From Flavobacterium gyeonganense (lineage in GTDB: Bacteria > Bacteroidota > Bacteroidia > Flavobacteriales > Flavobacteriaceae): DNA of 64,000 bases. Positions within the stretch are counted from its first letter, which is position 1, and each line of letters starts with the position of its first letter. The stretch lies in contig NZ_CP121112.1 in assembly GCF_029625295.1 (NCBI RefSeq), forward strand, positions 1,612,001 to 1,676,000, written 5' to 3'. Both the position numbers and the translations under genes were made by a program. Below the pieces are notes generated by a model. The model was not told where the DNA came from and did no database searches. It saw only the letters and a program-made list of their open reading frames with translations. Positions 45,466 to 54,575 of the stretch are shown one piece after another.

Positions 45466-45756
45466 TCCTATTTTTTATTTGCTTTTTAATGGAGTCATGC
45501 TTTCGCTCACTCAAGTCATTTCTAAAAGGTACTAAGGTTCTAAGTTACAAAGGTTCTGAGGTTCTCCTCACTTTGTCGCTTAATTATAAGTCCGCAAATT
45601 TACATTTATTAAAGATTGTACCAAAGCTATTTAGCTGACAAACAAATAAAATAACGAAATACGTATTTTAATTACGTAAAAATACTTATTATTGCAATCT
45701 GAAATACTTATTACACAAATCGATTAAACGCAAAGTTTCTTTTAAAAATAACATCG
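45466..45756. promoter_or_regulatory. Divergent leuS / ModE-like control region
   Basis: The leuS side has the perfect -7 element TAAATTTG (minus, 45602-45595) and a leader with AGGTTCT-type repeats (45520-45566). The regulator side has GTATTTT-N9-AAAATAC (about 45663-45685) and ATACTTATTA twice at 22-bp spacing (about 45682 and 45704), which look like operator sites, possibly for autoregulation. Confidence 0.45.
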
Positions 45757-46104
45757 ATGGGAGAAAACAAAAAGTACAATATCGAAGTTCGTCTTTGGAT
45801 TGAAGAAACAGAAGGGCCATTTTTAGGAATTGGAAAAATCTGGCTGCTTGAAAATATCAGGAAAACAGGTTCCATTACCAATGCTGCCAAAGAAATGAAA
45901 ATGGCGTATCGTCAGGCATGGCAATTGGTTGAAGAAATGAACCAGCGAGCAGATTCTCCCCTGGTCGAAAAATTACTGGGCGGAAAAGGCGGCGGCGGCG
46001 CACGATTGACTGAAGCCGGCGAAAAGGCAATAACTGTATTTTATGAAATCGAAAAACGAATTAAGGATTTTGCTTTGAAAGAAACTCAAAACCTGAAATT
46101 TTAA
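45757..46104 (+). CDS. ModE-type winged HTH regulator (DNA-binding domain only)
   Basis: 115 residues. It resembles the N-terminal LysR-like HTH of the molybdate regulator ModE: LGIGKIWLLENIRKTGSITN, then AAKEMKMAYRQAWQLVEEMN, and the wing with PLVEKLLGGKGGGGARLTEAG. The molybdate-binding (Mop) domains of full-length ModE are absent, so it either senses through another protein or through the HTH dimer. It lies 180 bp before a TonB receptor and a Mo-pterin-domain lipoprotein, which supports a molybdenum-related role. Confidence 0.9.
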   Translation: MGENKKYNIEVRLWIEETEGPFLGIGKIWLLENIRKTGSITNAAKEMKMAYRQAWQLVEEMNQRADSPLVEKLLGGKGGGGARLTEAGEKAITVFYEIEKRIKDFALKETQNLKF

Positions 46105-46113
46105 AAATTTAAA

Positions 46114-46275
46114 CAGCAGTATTCCTTTTTAAACACATTGAATTAAAAAAAGCAATAACCAAAACCAATTTCAACAACTATCAGCATTCATTTTAAAACA
46201 TACTGAAATTAAAACTTAAAAACCAAAAACCAATTTTCAACCTTCAGTATTCATTTAAAAACATACTGAAATTAT
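46114..46275 (+). promoter_or_regulatory. Three repeated dyads between the ModE-like gene and the TonB receptor
   Basis: Copy 3 (46243-46270) contains a perfect dyad TTCAGTAT-N12-ATACTGAA. Copy 2 (46180-46208) has ATCAGCAT ... ATACTGAA. Copy 1 (46115-46143) has AGCAGTAT ... ACATTGAA. Copies 2 and 3 also share the upstream AACCAAAA(A)CCAATTTTCAA sequence, with a repeat period of about 64 bp. They end just before the TonB-receptor ATG at 46285, so a repressor or activator array is likely. Confidence 0.6.
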
Positions 46276-46284
46276 GATCAAATT

Positions 46285-48282
46285 ATGAAATTAAAAATTA
46301 TTTCCCTTTTATTACTTCCGTTACTGGGCTTCAGTCAGCAAAACAATTCAAAACAGATTGATTCTGTAAAAACGTCTAAAACTTTTATGCTTGGAGAAGT
46401 TATTGTGACCAACAGTAGAAGCAAGGTCACACTCAATACCATCACTTCAAAAACAATGGAATCTCAAAACAAAATGGACGTTTCCAGAGCACTGAATTTA
46501 TTGCCGGGAGTTACTTTGACGGCATCAGGACCAAGAAACGAATCGATGGTTTCGGTGCGTGGTTTTGATTTGAGGCAGGTTCCGGTTTATATGGACGGAA
46601 TTCCGGTGTACGTTCCGTATGACGGTTATGTAGATTTGGCTCGTTTTACCACTTTTGATTTAGCCAAAATTGATGTTTCAAAAGGATTTTCATCTATAAT
46701 TTACGGTCCGAATTCATTAGGTGGAGCGATTAATCTGGTTTCGAGAAAACCTGTAAAGAAATTTGAATTTGATGGTTCGTTAGGATTAATCGATACTGAT
46801 GGTCAAAAAAGCAATCTGAATATTGGTTCTGATTTTAGTAAATTTTATGTTCAGGCAGGCCTTTCGTATTTAGACAGGAAATCGTATCAAATGTCCAAGG
46901 ATTTTGTACCGATAAAAAATGAAGACGGAAAAGAAAGAGACAATTCCTACCGAACAGATCAAAAAGTCAGTTTTAAGATTGGCTGGACACCTAACAAAAA
47001 AAGTGAATCTGCTTTAGGATACATCAACCAAAAAGGAGAAAAAGGAAATCCGGTTTATGCGGGAAGTGATGCTAAAAACTCATTGTTGGCAAAACCGCGT
47101 TTCTGGCAGTGGCCAAATTGGGATAAGGAAAGTATTTATTTTATTTCGAATACTAATTTGAATGATAAAAACAGTTTTAAAACCAGATTGTATTACGACA
47201 AATTTAAAAATTTACTGATCAGTTATGATGATGCCACTTATGCTCCAATAACCAAACCTTATGCCTTTAAAAGTTATTATGATGATTATACTTATGGAGG
47301 AAATTTGGAATATGAAACTCATTTTATTCCTAAAAACAACCTTAAGATTGCTGTACAATTTAAAGAAGATGTGCATCGTGAAAATAATTTAGGCGAGCCG
47401 CTTCGTCGATTTGATGATCAGACTATTACGATAGGAATTGAAGATATTTATAAAGTAACCGAAAAGTTTACCGTAATTCCGGGAGTAAGCTATAATTCCA
47501 GAGAAAACAAAAAAGCAGAGGATTACAACAGTACTACAAAAGTCATTTCAGATTATCCGGATGCCGGAAAAAGTGACGCCGTCAATGCACAGATTGGGCT
47601 GTTTTATCAGTTGAATGAAACACAAAAATTAGGCGCAACGGTTTCACAAAAAACGAGATTTGCCACCATCAAAGACCGTTATTCGTATCGAATGGGGACA
47701 GCAATCCCAAATCCGGATTTAAAACCTGAAACGGCTTTGAATTATGAATTGAATTACAATGTGGAATTTTTCAGCAAATTGAATTTTCATACCGCTCTTT
47801 TTTATAGTTCCCTAACAGATGCGATTTTAAGCGTAAGCAATGTAGAACCAGGAAAATCCCAAATGCAGAATTTTGGCGAAGCCGAATACAAAGGAATTGA
47901 AGCTCAGTTAACGTATATACCAACAGAAAAATTAAACATTAGTGCAAATTACACGTACATCGAAAGAAAAAATATAACAAATCCGGATATTCATTTTACT
48001 GATGTTCCTAATACAAAAGTGATTGGAACTATCGAATACAGCCCGGTTAAAATATTGAAATTAATCGCCAATACTGAATTTAATTCTTCCCGTTACAGTA
48101 CAAGTTATGGTGCTGGTGTTCCTGATTATACACTTTTGAATACTTTTGCTTCATGCAAAGTTTTAAAATATCTAAGCATGGACGCAGGAATGAATAATAT
48201 TTTCGACAGAAATTACAGTTTGGCTGAAGGTTATCCTGAAGAAGGAAGAAACTTTTTTGTGACGCTTCGTTTTTTTAATTAA
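46285..48282 (+). CDS. TonB-dependent receptor, probably molybdenum/tungsten-linked
   Basis: 665 residues: a signal peptide (to about LGFSQQ, 18), a plug domain (about 45-155, LGEVIVTNSRSKVTLNTI ... PGVTLTASGPRNESMVSVRGF ... IIYGPNSLGGAINLVSRKPV), then a 22-strand-type barrel with a C-terminal VTLRFFN. There is no carboxypeptidase-like N-domain. It is flanked by a ModE-type regulator and a lipoprotein with a Mo-pterin-binding fold, so a molybdate or Mo-complex substrate is inferred. Its expression probably responds to the dyads upstream. Confidence 0.9.
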   Translation: MKLKIISLLLLPLLGFSQQNNSKQIDSVKTSKTFMLGEVIVTNSRSKVTLNTITSKTMESQNKMDVSRALNLLPGVTLTASGPRNESMVSVRGFDLRQVPVYMDGIPVYVPYDGYVDLARFTTFDLAKIDVSKGFSSIIYGPNSLGGAINLVSRKPVKKFEFDGSLGLIDTDGQKSNLNIGSDFSKFYVQAGLSYLDRKSYQMSKDFVPIKNEDGKERDNSYRTDQKVSFKIGWTPNKKSESALGYINQKGEKGNPVYAGSDAKNSLLAKPRFWQWPNWDKESIYFISNTNLNDKNSFKTRLYYDKFKNLLISYDDATYAPITKPYAFKSYYDDYTYGGNLEYETHFIPKNNLKIAVQFKEDVHRENNLGEPLRRFDDQTITIGIEDIYKVTEKFTVIPGVSYNSRENKKAEDYNSTTKVISDYPDAGKSDAVNAQIGLFYQLNETQKLGATVSQKTRFATIKDRYSYRMGTAIPNPDLKPETALNYELNYNVEFFSKLNFHTALFYSSLTDAILSVSNVEPGKSQMQNFGEAEYKGIEAQLTYIPTEKLNISANYTYIERKNITNPDIHFTDVPNTKVIGTIEYSPVKILKLIANTEFNSSRYSTSYGAGVPDYTLLNTFASCKVLKYLSMDAGMNNIFDRNYSLAEGYPEEGRNFFVTLRFFN

Positions 48283-48299
48283 AACTAAAATCAATTTAT

Positions 48300-48887
48300 A
48301 TGAAAACCAAAAATTATATTCTAGTTTTCCTCATTGCATTTTTATGCACAATGTGTAATTCTTCTAAAAAAAAGGATACTGTTTCAACAGAAGTTTCAAA
48401 ACAAGACAATGACAAACATCCTGTTCTTTCCTCTGCAGACAGTTTAAAAATGGTCAATCATGAGATTGAAGTAAAAGGCGATGTTGAATTTCCGCTGCAA
48501 TTGACAGTTGATTCCTTAAAAAAGATGAAGGTAGTTACAATCGATGATTTCAAAGTCGTATGTCAAAGTGGTGAGATCAAAAAAGACGACAAGGTTTGTA
48601 AAGGAGTTCTTTTGAAAGATATTTTAGAAAAAGCTAAAATCAGGCAAAACGGGCATAAAGACCGAAACTTTTATATTGTAGCAAGAGCTTCTGACGATTA
48701 TAAAGCAACCTTTTCATGGGCAGAAATCTTTAATAACCCAACCGGAGAAAACACGTTCATTCTATTTGAAGAAAATGGAAAACCGGTTAAAAATGGCGAA
48801 ATGATTGCGATTTGTAAAAATGATATTAAAACTGGCCCGAGACATGTGTATTGGCTGAAAAGCATAGAGATTTATAAGGTCAAATAA
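48300..48887 (+). CDS. Lipoprotein with sulfite-oxidase-type molybdopterin-binding fold
   Basis: 195 residues. The lipoprotein signal has a lipobox around CTMC (Cys19), followed by a Ser/Lys-rich linker. The domain resembles the oxidoreductase molybdopterin-binding fold: EVKGDVEFPLQLTVDSLKKM, VVCQSGEIKKDDKVCKGVLLKDILEKA, RASDDYKATFSW, GPRHVYWLKSIEIY. It is short, so it may bind a molybdenum ligand without catalysis. It is 17 bp after the TonB receptor and probably cotranscribed. A terminator follows. Confidence 0.85.
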   Translation: MKTKNYILVFLIAFLCTMCNSSKKKDTVSTEVSKQDNDKHPVLSSADSLKMVNHEIEVKGDVEFPLQLTVDSLKKMKVVTIDDFKVVCQSGEIKKDDKVCKGVLLKDILEKAKIRQNGHKDRNFYIVARASDDYKATFSWAEIFNNPTGENTFILFEENGKPVKNGEMIAICKNDIKTGPRHVYWLKSIEIYKVK

Positions 48888-48911
48888 CTTTAAATTTAAA
48901 CACAAAGTATT

Positions 48912-48967
48912 ACCAAAGTTCACAAAGCTTTATCAACACAAAGCTTTGCGAACTTTATATTTTTTTA
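48912..48967 (+). terminator. Intrinsic terminator of the molybdenum-linked unit
   Basis: The stem AAAGTTC.CAAAGCTTT (from 48915) with AAAGCTTTG.GAACTTT (to 48956) has one mismatch and a T-rich tail from 48957. Confidence 0.8.
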
Positions 48968-49122
48968 CTAAACCATGTATAAAATTTGCGTGCTTTGCGG
49001 TTAAATCAGTTTTTAGGCTTCGTATTTTCAATATCTAATTGTACATTTATAGTATAAAAGTTCGTTAATAACTTTAAATAAAGAAATTGTTTATTATTTT
49101 TACCACATAATTTAAGCATACT

Positions 49123-49997
49123 ATGAGTTCTAACTTTGATAAATTTCAAAAGCGCAGGTTAATTTCCTCTTATTTTTCGGTTGTATTGAGTGTATTTCTG
49201 GTATTATTCCTTTTGGGAGTACTGGGACTATTCATTATTAATTCAAAAAAACTGGCTAATGATTTTAAAGAAAAAATCGCCATGACGGTTTTCTTTAAAA
49301 ATGAAGCAACAGACAGTGTTACCAAAGCTTTTGATACCGAATTAAAAGAGCTCCTTTTGCAAGATCATATGTTTACGTTACCAAAGAAAAAGCGGCAAAA
49401 GAACATACTGATATTATTGGAGAAGATTTCCTGACCTTTTTGGGAGAAAATCCATTGTTGAATTCTTACGATATTCATTTAAAAGCAGATTATGTTGAAA
49501 GAGACAGCATTGTTAAAATTGAAAGCAACCTGCGTAAGAATACTATGATTGAAGACATTGTTTACGATAAACAATTGGTAAATCTGGTAAATGATAATAT
49601 CAAAAAAGTAAGTATGTGGATTTTGATCATCAGCGGCTTCCTTGCGGTGATTGCGGTTTTATTAATCAACAGTTCTTTGCGTTTATCGATTCATTCTAAC
49701 CGATTTATCATTAAAACCATGCAAATGGTTGGGGCTACAAAAGCATTCATCCGCAAACCTTTTGTAATGCGTAGTGTAAAACTAGGAATGTTAGGAGCTG
49801 TATTGGCAATTGTTGCTTTAATTGCCCTCTTACTTTATGTTGAAAACAACTTCCCCGGATTAGGAATTATAGAAGACAAAGCTTTGATAGGTTTAGTATT
49901 GCTGGCTGTATTTGGTTTAGGAGTTTTAATTACCTGGGTAAGTACACACTTTGCTACACAGCGTTTCCTTAACTTAAGAACCGACGATCTTTATTAA
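49123..49997 (+). pseudogene. ftsX: Cell-division permease-like protein FtsX, broken by one-base frameshift
   Basis: FtsX is the membrane partner of the ATPase FtsE in divisome and peptidoglycan-hydrolase control. The first reading part (49123-49434) holds the N-terminal helix (about 15-40), and the second (to 49997) holds the remaining helices and the conserved NSSLRLSIHSNRFIIKTMQM segment. At 49344-49347 an A4 run, if A5, would read ELKRAPFARSYVYVTKEKAA and join both into about 291 residues. The gene is otherwise intact and is normally conserved, so a sequence error is favoured. Confidence 0.85.
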
Positions 49998-50077
49998 TTT
50001 TAGATTCGAGCTTAGCATTTTTGATTAAAAACTTTAAATATTTGGAATGAGATTACTTCATTCCCCGCAATGACAAG

Positions 50078-50338
50078 ATGAAAAACAATTATAAAGAAGA
50101 ACCGCAATCAGAGCCAGCAAAACAGGAATTCCTTTTTGACAACATCAATTACAAAATCTTATTGATTGGAATCGGTGTTATCGTATTAGGTTTTATCTTA
50201 ATGTCTGGAGGAGGAAGTAAGGACCCAAATGTTTTTAACGAAGAAGTTTTTAGCTTTAGACGTATCAGACTGGCTCCGACAACCGTATTGATTGGTTTTG
50301 GAATCACGATTTATTCTATCTTCAAAAAATCTAAATAG
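50078..50338 (+). CDS. DUF3098 membrane protein
   Basis: 86 residues with two membrane helices (about 28-44 and 68-82) and an N-terminal acidic tail. The DUF3098 pattern FDNINYKILLIGIGVIVLGF, then SGGGSKDPNVFNEEVFSFRR is clear. It is found between ftsX and uppP in flavobacteria, as here. The function is unknown but envelope-linked by context. Confidence 0.9.
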   Translation: MKNNYKEEPQSEPAKQEFLFDNINYKILLIGIGVIVLGFILMSGGGSKDPNVFNEEVFSFRRIRLAPTTVLIGFGITIYSIFKKSK

Positions 50339-50359
50339 GCATCTTAGACTTCAGACATC

Positions 50360-50411
50360 TTAGATTATTAGATTAAACTTATCTAAGAAGTCTAATATTC
50401 TAATAATCTAA
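50360..50411 (+). repeat. Inverted repeat upstream of uppP
   Basis: TTAGATTATTAGA (50360-50372) pairs exactly with TCTAATAATCTAA (50399-50411), 13 bp before the uppP ATG at 50424. TTAGATT/TCTAA units also fill the pyrH-frr spacer (54413-54575). It could be a hairpin in the leader or a repeat relic. Confidence 0.65.
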
Positions 50412-50423
50412 CAAATCTCATAA

Positions 50424-51221
50424 ATGAATACATTACAAGCTATTGTTCTTGCCATTATTGAAGGAATCACAGAATTTTTACCTGTTTCTTCAACTGGACA
50501 CATGATTATTGCCTCTTCTTTTTTTGGAATTGCACACGAAGATTTCACAAAGCTTTTTACGATTGTTATTCAACTTGGCGCCATACTTTCTGTTGTGGTA
50601 TTATATTTCAAGCGTTTCTTTCAGACACTTGATTTTTACTTTAAACTTTTAGTTGCTTTTATACCAGCTGTCGTTTTAGGATTATTATTAAGCGATTTTA
50701 TTGATGGTTTATTAGAAAATCCGGTTACGGTTGCCATTTCACTTTTAATCGGTGGTTTGATATTATTGAAAGTTGATGAATGGTTTAATAATCCAAATAC
50801 AGCTGAAAAATCTCAGGAAATCACCTATTTACAAGCTCTTAAAATTGGTTTATTTCAGTGTTTGGCCATGATTCCTGGAGTATCCCGAAGCGGCGCCAGT
50901 ATTGTGGGCGGTATGTCACAAAAATTATCCCGAACAACTGCTGCCGAGTTTTCCTTTTTCCTTGCTGTTCCTACCATGTTGGGAGCAACCGCAAAAAAAT
51001 GTTACGATTACTATAAAGATGGTTTTGAATTATCGCACGACCAAATCAATATCCTTATTATCGGAAATGTTGTGGCTTTTATTGTTGCGCTTTTGGCCAT
51101 CAAAACGTTCATTGGTTTCTTAACTAAAAACGGTTTTAAAGTGTTTGGTTATTACCGAATCATTGCCGGGATCATTTTATTACTGATTCACTTTTTTATT
51201 CATCCGCTTACCATAATATAA
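50424..51221 (+). CDS. uppP: Undecaprenyl-diphosphatase (BacA family)
   Basis: 265 residues. A membrane enzyme that recycles undecaprenyl diphosphate for cell-wall synthesis and gives bacitracin tolerance. The signatures are [16 protein letters not shown] (about 14-30) and the PGVSRSGAS motif (about 152-160), with about eight helices. The stop overlaps the truB start by one base (TAATG), so translation is coupled. Confidence 0.96.
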   Translation: MNTLQAIVLAIIEGITEFLPVSSTGHMIIASSFFGIAHEDFTKLFTIVIQLGAILSVVVLYFKRFFQTLDFYFKLLVAFIPAVVLGLLLSDFIDGLLENPVTVAISLLIGGLILLKVDEWFNNPNTAEKSQEITYLQALKIGLFQCLAMIPGVSRSGASIVGGMSQKLSRTTAAEFSFFLAVPTMLGATAKKCYDYYKDGFELSHDQINILIIGNVVAFIVALLAIKTFIGFLTKNGFKVFGYYRIIAGIILLLIHFFIHPLTII

Positions 51222-51910
51222 TGACACCTGAAGAATATTTAGACGGACAAATTTTACTGATAGACAAACCTTTAAAATGGAGTTCGTTTCAGGCAGTCAA
51301 TAAATTAAAATACCTTCTAATCAATAAAGTCGGACTACCAAAAAAGTTCAAAATTGGCCATGCCGGAACATTAGATCCTTTAGCGACAGGGTTATTACTA
51401 ATCTGTACCGGAAAATTTACCAAACGAATTTCTGAACTTCAGGGTCAGGCAAAAGAATATACGGGAACATTTTATATAGGAGCTACCACTCCATCCTATG
51501 ATCTGGAAACTGAAATCGATCAGACTTTCCAAACAGAACATATTAATGAAACTCTAATTCATGAAACCGTAAAACAATTTTTAGGCGAAATCGATCAAAA
51601 ACCACCCATTTTTTCCGCCATTAAAAAAGATGGCGTACGCTTGTATGAACATGCACGTGCAGGAGAAACTATAGAAATAGCGAGTAGAAAGACAACTATT
51701 CATGAATTCGAAATTACCCGCATTGCTTTACCTGAAGTCGATTTTAGGGTAGTTTGCAGCAAAGGGACTTATATACGTTCTTTAGCTTATGATTTTGGAA
51801 AAGCGATGAATTCCGGATCACATTTAACTGTTTTACGCCGTACCAGGATTGGCGACTACAATGTAAAAGACGCTATAGATATTACTTTGTTTGAAGAAAG
51901 CCTTCAATAA
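51221..51910 (+). CDS. truB: tRNA pseudouridine(55) synthase
   Basis: 229 residues. It makes pseudouridine-55 in the T-loop of tRNAs. The catalytic Asp lies in KIGHAGTLDPLATGLLL (about 44-60). Further conserved parts are IDKPLKWSSFQAVNKLK at the N-terminus and CSKGTYIRSLAYDFGKA with HLTVLRRTRIG at the end. The C-terminal PUA domain is short or missing, common in this group. Confidence 0.95.
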   Translation: MTPEEYLDGQILLIDKPLKWSSFQAVNKLKYLLINKVGLPKKFKIGHAGTLDPLATGLLLICTGKFTKRISELQGQAKEYTGTFYIGATTPSYDLETEIDQTFQTEHINETLIHETVKQFLGEIDQKPPIFSAIKKDGVRLYEHARAGETIEIASRKTTIHEFEITRIALPEVDFRVVCSKGTYIRSLAYDFGKAMNSGSHLTVLRRTRIGDYNVKDAIDITLFEESLQ

Positions 51911-51942
51911 TTAAGATTTATCTATTAAAGAAATCAGGAATT

Positions 51943-52473
51943 ATGAAATATTATTTGGTTATTATCTTTTGGTTTCTTTTGGCAAATTCAGGAATTCAGG
52001 CTCAGGAAAGGAAATTCACTTATATACAATTTGACGCCAACGTTTCAATAACCGGGAATCCATACCGGGATGAACCGGATAACTATGAGGGAGAATCAAA
52101 AGCTTTTTTTGTACCCAATGGGATAGGTTCTAAATTAGGTTATGGTCTGCATTACAAACAATGGCTCACTTTAGGAATTCACAGTGGACTCGATTGGAAA
52201 TGGGACGATAAATTAGTTGCAGTTCCTGTTTATTTGAATTTTGGATTAAGTCCGAAAATTTCTGAAAGCGGAAGAATTACCCTCCAGTTGGGATATGGAA
52301 AGGGATTTGCGTTGGGACGTGGAAACCTGAGTGGCGAATACAAAAAAATAAGATTAGGAATTACCGGTGATGATCAGACAATTTTTGTTGATGTTTCAGA
52401 TTATGGCTTTGCATTACATCACCAAAAAAGCATTAGCAATATTAGTCTTGGCATTTCATTAATCAGCTTTTAA
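51943..52473 (+). CDS. Small secreted/outer-membrane beta protein, unknown
   Basis: 176 residues with a signal peptide ending at IQAQE (about 22). The remainder is mostly alternating strands (FTYIQFDANVSI, GLHYKQWLTLGIHSG, GRITLQLGYGKGFALGRG) that end in SLGISLISF. This is consistent with a small outer-membrane barrel of about 8 strands. I recognise no family. It follows truB by 32 bp. Confidence 0.75.
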   Translation: MKYYLVIIFWFLLANSGIQAQERKFTYIQFDANVSITGNPYRDEPDNYEGESKAFFVPNGIGSKLGYGLHYKQWLTLGIHSGLDWKWDDKLVAVPVYLNFGLSPKISESGRITLQLGYGKGFALGRGNLSGEYKKIRLGITGDDQTIFVDVSDYGFALHHQKSISNISLGISLISF

Positions 52474-52529
52474 ACAAACCATTTATACTCTGCAATTCTT
52501 TATATTCAACCCAAATTTTTTCTTTGATT

Positions 52530-52578
52530 AAATAAAAAAGCACATTACAAATGTGACGACAGTAATGTGCTTGTTCCA
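52530..52578 (-). terminator. Intrinsic terminator on the minus strand
   Basis: AAGCACATTAC (about 52538-52548) pairs with GTAATGTGCTT. Read on the minus strand it is followed by TTTTTTATT, so it terminates a minus-strand transcript that includes the short ORF at 52617-52694. Confidence 0.75.
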
Positions 52579-52616
52579 GCTTCCCATTAAAATAAAATTA
52601 TTCCATACTTTTGGAT

Positions 52617-52694
52617 TTAATAATGAGGGATATTTTTTCCTCCAAATAGAAGTCTTGAAAAAAAATCGTAGAATTTTTCGAATAACGTTTTCAT
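52617..52694 (-). CDS. Candidate 25-codon small protein (MKTLFEKFYDFFSRLLFGG...)
   Basis: ATG at 52694, stop at 52617. The peptide MKTLFEKFYDFFSRLLFGG, followed by KNIPHY, is amphipathic with a hydrophobic centre. The upstream sequence TAAAAATA in the A-rich leader is a typical Bacteroidota start context. A minus-strand terminator follows 40 bp after the stop, giving the gene its own transcript unit. It is probable but unproven. Confidence 0.5.
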   Translation of the reverse strand: MKTLFEKFYDFFSRLLFGGKNIPHY

Positions 52695-52903
52695 GATAGT
52701 GTATTTTTAAATTATTAAATATTAAATAAAACACCAATTAAAAAAGTAAATCAGAAAATAAATAGTAGAAATGGGATTATATTACTAAGTTACAACATTT
52801 AAGCTTATAAAAAACATTTTTAACGTATTTTTTATTACTAAAAATCTTGTTTTCAGCAAATTACCACTAAAACAACAACTTTAAACGATTTTTCAACAAA
52901 AAA

Positions 52904-53521
52904 TTACAATCTGTTATATTTTATATTTTCCATAATTTCGACTAATTCTTCCTGAACCGAAATTCCCTTGTCAGCTAAATACCACAATTGCAAATCAGTT
53001 TTGATTTTTTCATCTATAACCCCAAAATCCCTTTTATAATTTGCCATCAATTCTGCCGCTCCTTTTGGTCTTGGCCCCCAGTCTGCACGCACGATTCCGG
53101 CTTCTTTACAAATCACGATAACTTTTGGTATTGCCCTTCCGCCATTTGTTAAATACTGGCTCATCAATTCGTCATTTTGATCTCTTAAAACAATTCTTAG
53201 ATCAATTTTCTTATCCGATGCAGTAGCCATCTTGTTCAATATTGGAAGTATTTGAGCTGCATCACCACACCAGCCTTCAGAAATAACCAGCCATATGTAA
53301 TGATTGTCTAAATTTTGAAGCTTCGAAATTATATCTTCAGAAATTTTTATGGTTTTCTCCAAACGATTCATTCTGGCTTCGTTCAGGCTTGTGTAATACG
53401 TTAAGCTTTCAGATTGTTCTTCGCCGGTAGATTTCCCTTCTGATAACAAATCAGTAACTAGTTTTCGATATTCAGTATAAGAATGACTATTGAATAATGC
53501 TTTGGCTACAATACTTTTCAT
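52904..53521 (-). CDS. Thioredoxin-family protein with single-Cys active site
   Basis: 205 residues. The thioredoxin-like fold is seen from WLVISEGWCGDAAQILPIL (about 98-115) and GGRAIPKVIVI (cis-Pro, about 147). The active-site motif is WCGDA with only one Cys (no CxxC), so it is not a classical disulfide reductase. A helical N-terminal region (about 1-80) precedes it. Relatives are annotated as thioredoxin family proteins of unknown role. Confidence 0.88.
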   Translation of the reverse strand: MKSIVAKALFNSHSYTEYRKLVTDLLSEGKSTGEEQSESLTYYTSLNEARMNRLEKTIKISEDIISKLQNLDNHYIWLVISEGWCGDAAQILPILNKMATASDKKIDLRIVLRDQNDELMSQYLTNGGRAIPKVIVICKEAGIVRADWGPRPKGAAELMANYKRDFGVIDEKIKTDLQLWYLADKGISVQEELVEIMENIKYNRL

Positions 53522-53676
53522 ATTTCTTTCGTTTTGATTCCATAAAAATACACTTTTTAAAAATAGTGCTGAATGACTTTTATCACATTTAAAAAAATTC
53601 AGAAATGCAGTAGAAATTTAATTCGAAAAGAACAATTAATTTTTTAAAACTCTATTTCAAAAAAACAGAATATGTC

Positions 53677-53684
53677 TATATTTG
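53677..53684 (+). promoter_or_regulatory. -7 promoter element TATATTTG for pyrH
   Basis: Perfect TAnnTTTG, 20 bp before the ATG at 53705. It lies within the longer frame beginning at 53672 and therefore favours the 53705 start. Confidence 0.6.
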
Positions 53685-53704
53685 CACAAACAAAAGCAAC
53701 ACAC

Positions 53705-54412
53705 ATGAAATATAAAAGAATTCTTCTAAAACTAAGTGGCGAAGCCTTAATGGGAGACTTACAATACGGAATTGACCCTAAAAGATTAGGTGAATATGCC
53801 GATGAAATTAAGCAGATTCACGACAAAGGAGTAGAAATTGCTATTGTTATTGGAGGAGGAAATATTTTTAGAGGAGTTGCCGGAGCAAGTTCAGGTATGG
53901 ACAGAGTACAAGGCGATTACATGGGAATGCTTGCTACTGTTATTAACGGAATGGCTTTGCAGGGTGCTCTTGAAGACAAAGGAATGAAAACACGACTGCA
54001 GACTGCTTTGAAAATGGAGTCTATTGCAGAACCTTATATCAAAAGAAGAGCAGACCGTCATCTCGAAAAAGGGAGAATCGTAATTTTTGGTGCCGGAACC
54101 GGAAACCCATATTTTACTACCGATACAGCAGCAGTTTTGAGAGGAATCGAAATCAATGCTGATGTTATCCTAAAAGGAACACGTGTAGATGGTGTTTACG
54201 ATTGTGATCCTGAAAAAAATGCTTCAGCTGTAAAATTTGACTTTATTTCTTTTGAAGATGTGATCAAAAAAGGATTAAATGTAATGGATACCACAGCATT
54301 TACATTAAGTCAGGAAAACAAATTACCGATTGTTGTTTTTGACATGAACAAAATTGGAAATCTTTTGAAAATCTGCGAAGGCGAAAACATAGGAACTGTA
54401 GTTAATATTTAA
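53705..54412 (+). CDS. pyrH: UMP kinase
   Basis: 235 residues from [17 protein letters not shown]. It phosphorylates UMP to UDP. The amino-acid-kinase fold has [21 protein letters not shown], the central [17 protein letters not shown] and the C-terminal [13 protein letters not shown]. The start is set by the -7 element. It is followed by frr, the usual pyrH-frr arrangement. Confidence 0.97.
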   Translation: MKYKRILLKLSGEALMGDLQYGIDPKRLGEYADEIKQIHDKGVEIAIVIGGGNIFRGVAGASSGMDRVQGDYMGMLATVINGMALQGALEDKGMKTRLQTALKMESIAEPYIKRRADRHLEKGRIVIFGAGTGNPYFTTDTAAVLRGIEINADVILKGTRVDGVYDCDPEKNASAVKFDFISFEDVIKKGLNVMDTTAFTLSQENKLPIVVFDMNKIGNLLKICEGENIGTVVNI

Positions 54413-54575
54413 GCTATTTTAGATTGTTAGAATTTAGATTATTAGTTTTAATATACATTTCGACAATCTTTACATATTAAAAATAAAAATTATATTAGTT
54501 AGCATAATTAGATCATTGCTTTTTTAGAAAAATCTAAAAATCCAAAAAGTCTGAAAATCTAAAAATCTAAAAAAA

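Noticed and set aside
52528..52737. 69-residue minus-strand frame MVFYLIFNNLKIH...
   Set aside because: It runs through the terminator stem and overlaps the better-supported 25-codon ORF. The composition has no family match and no start context.
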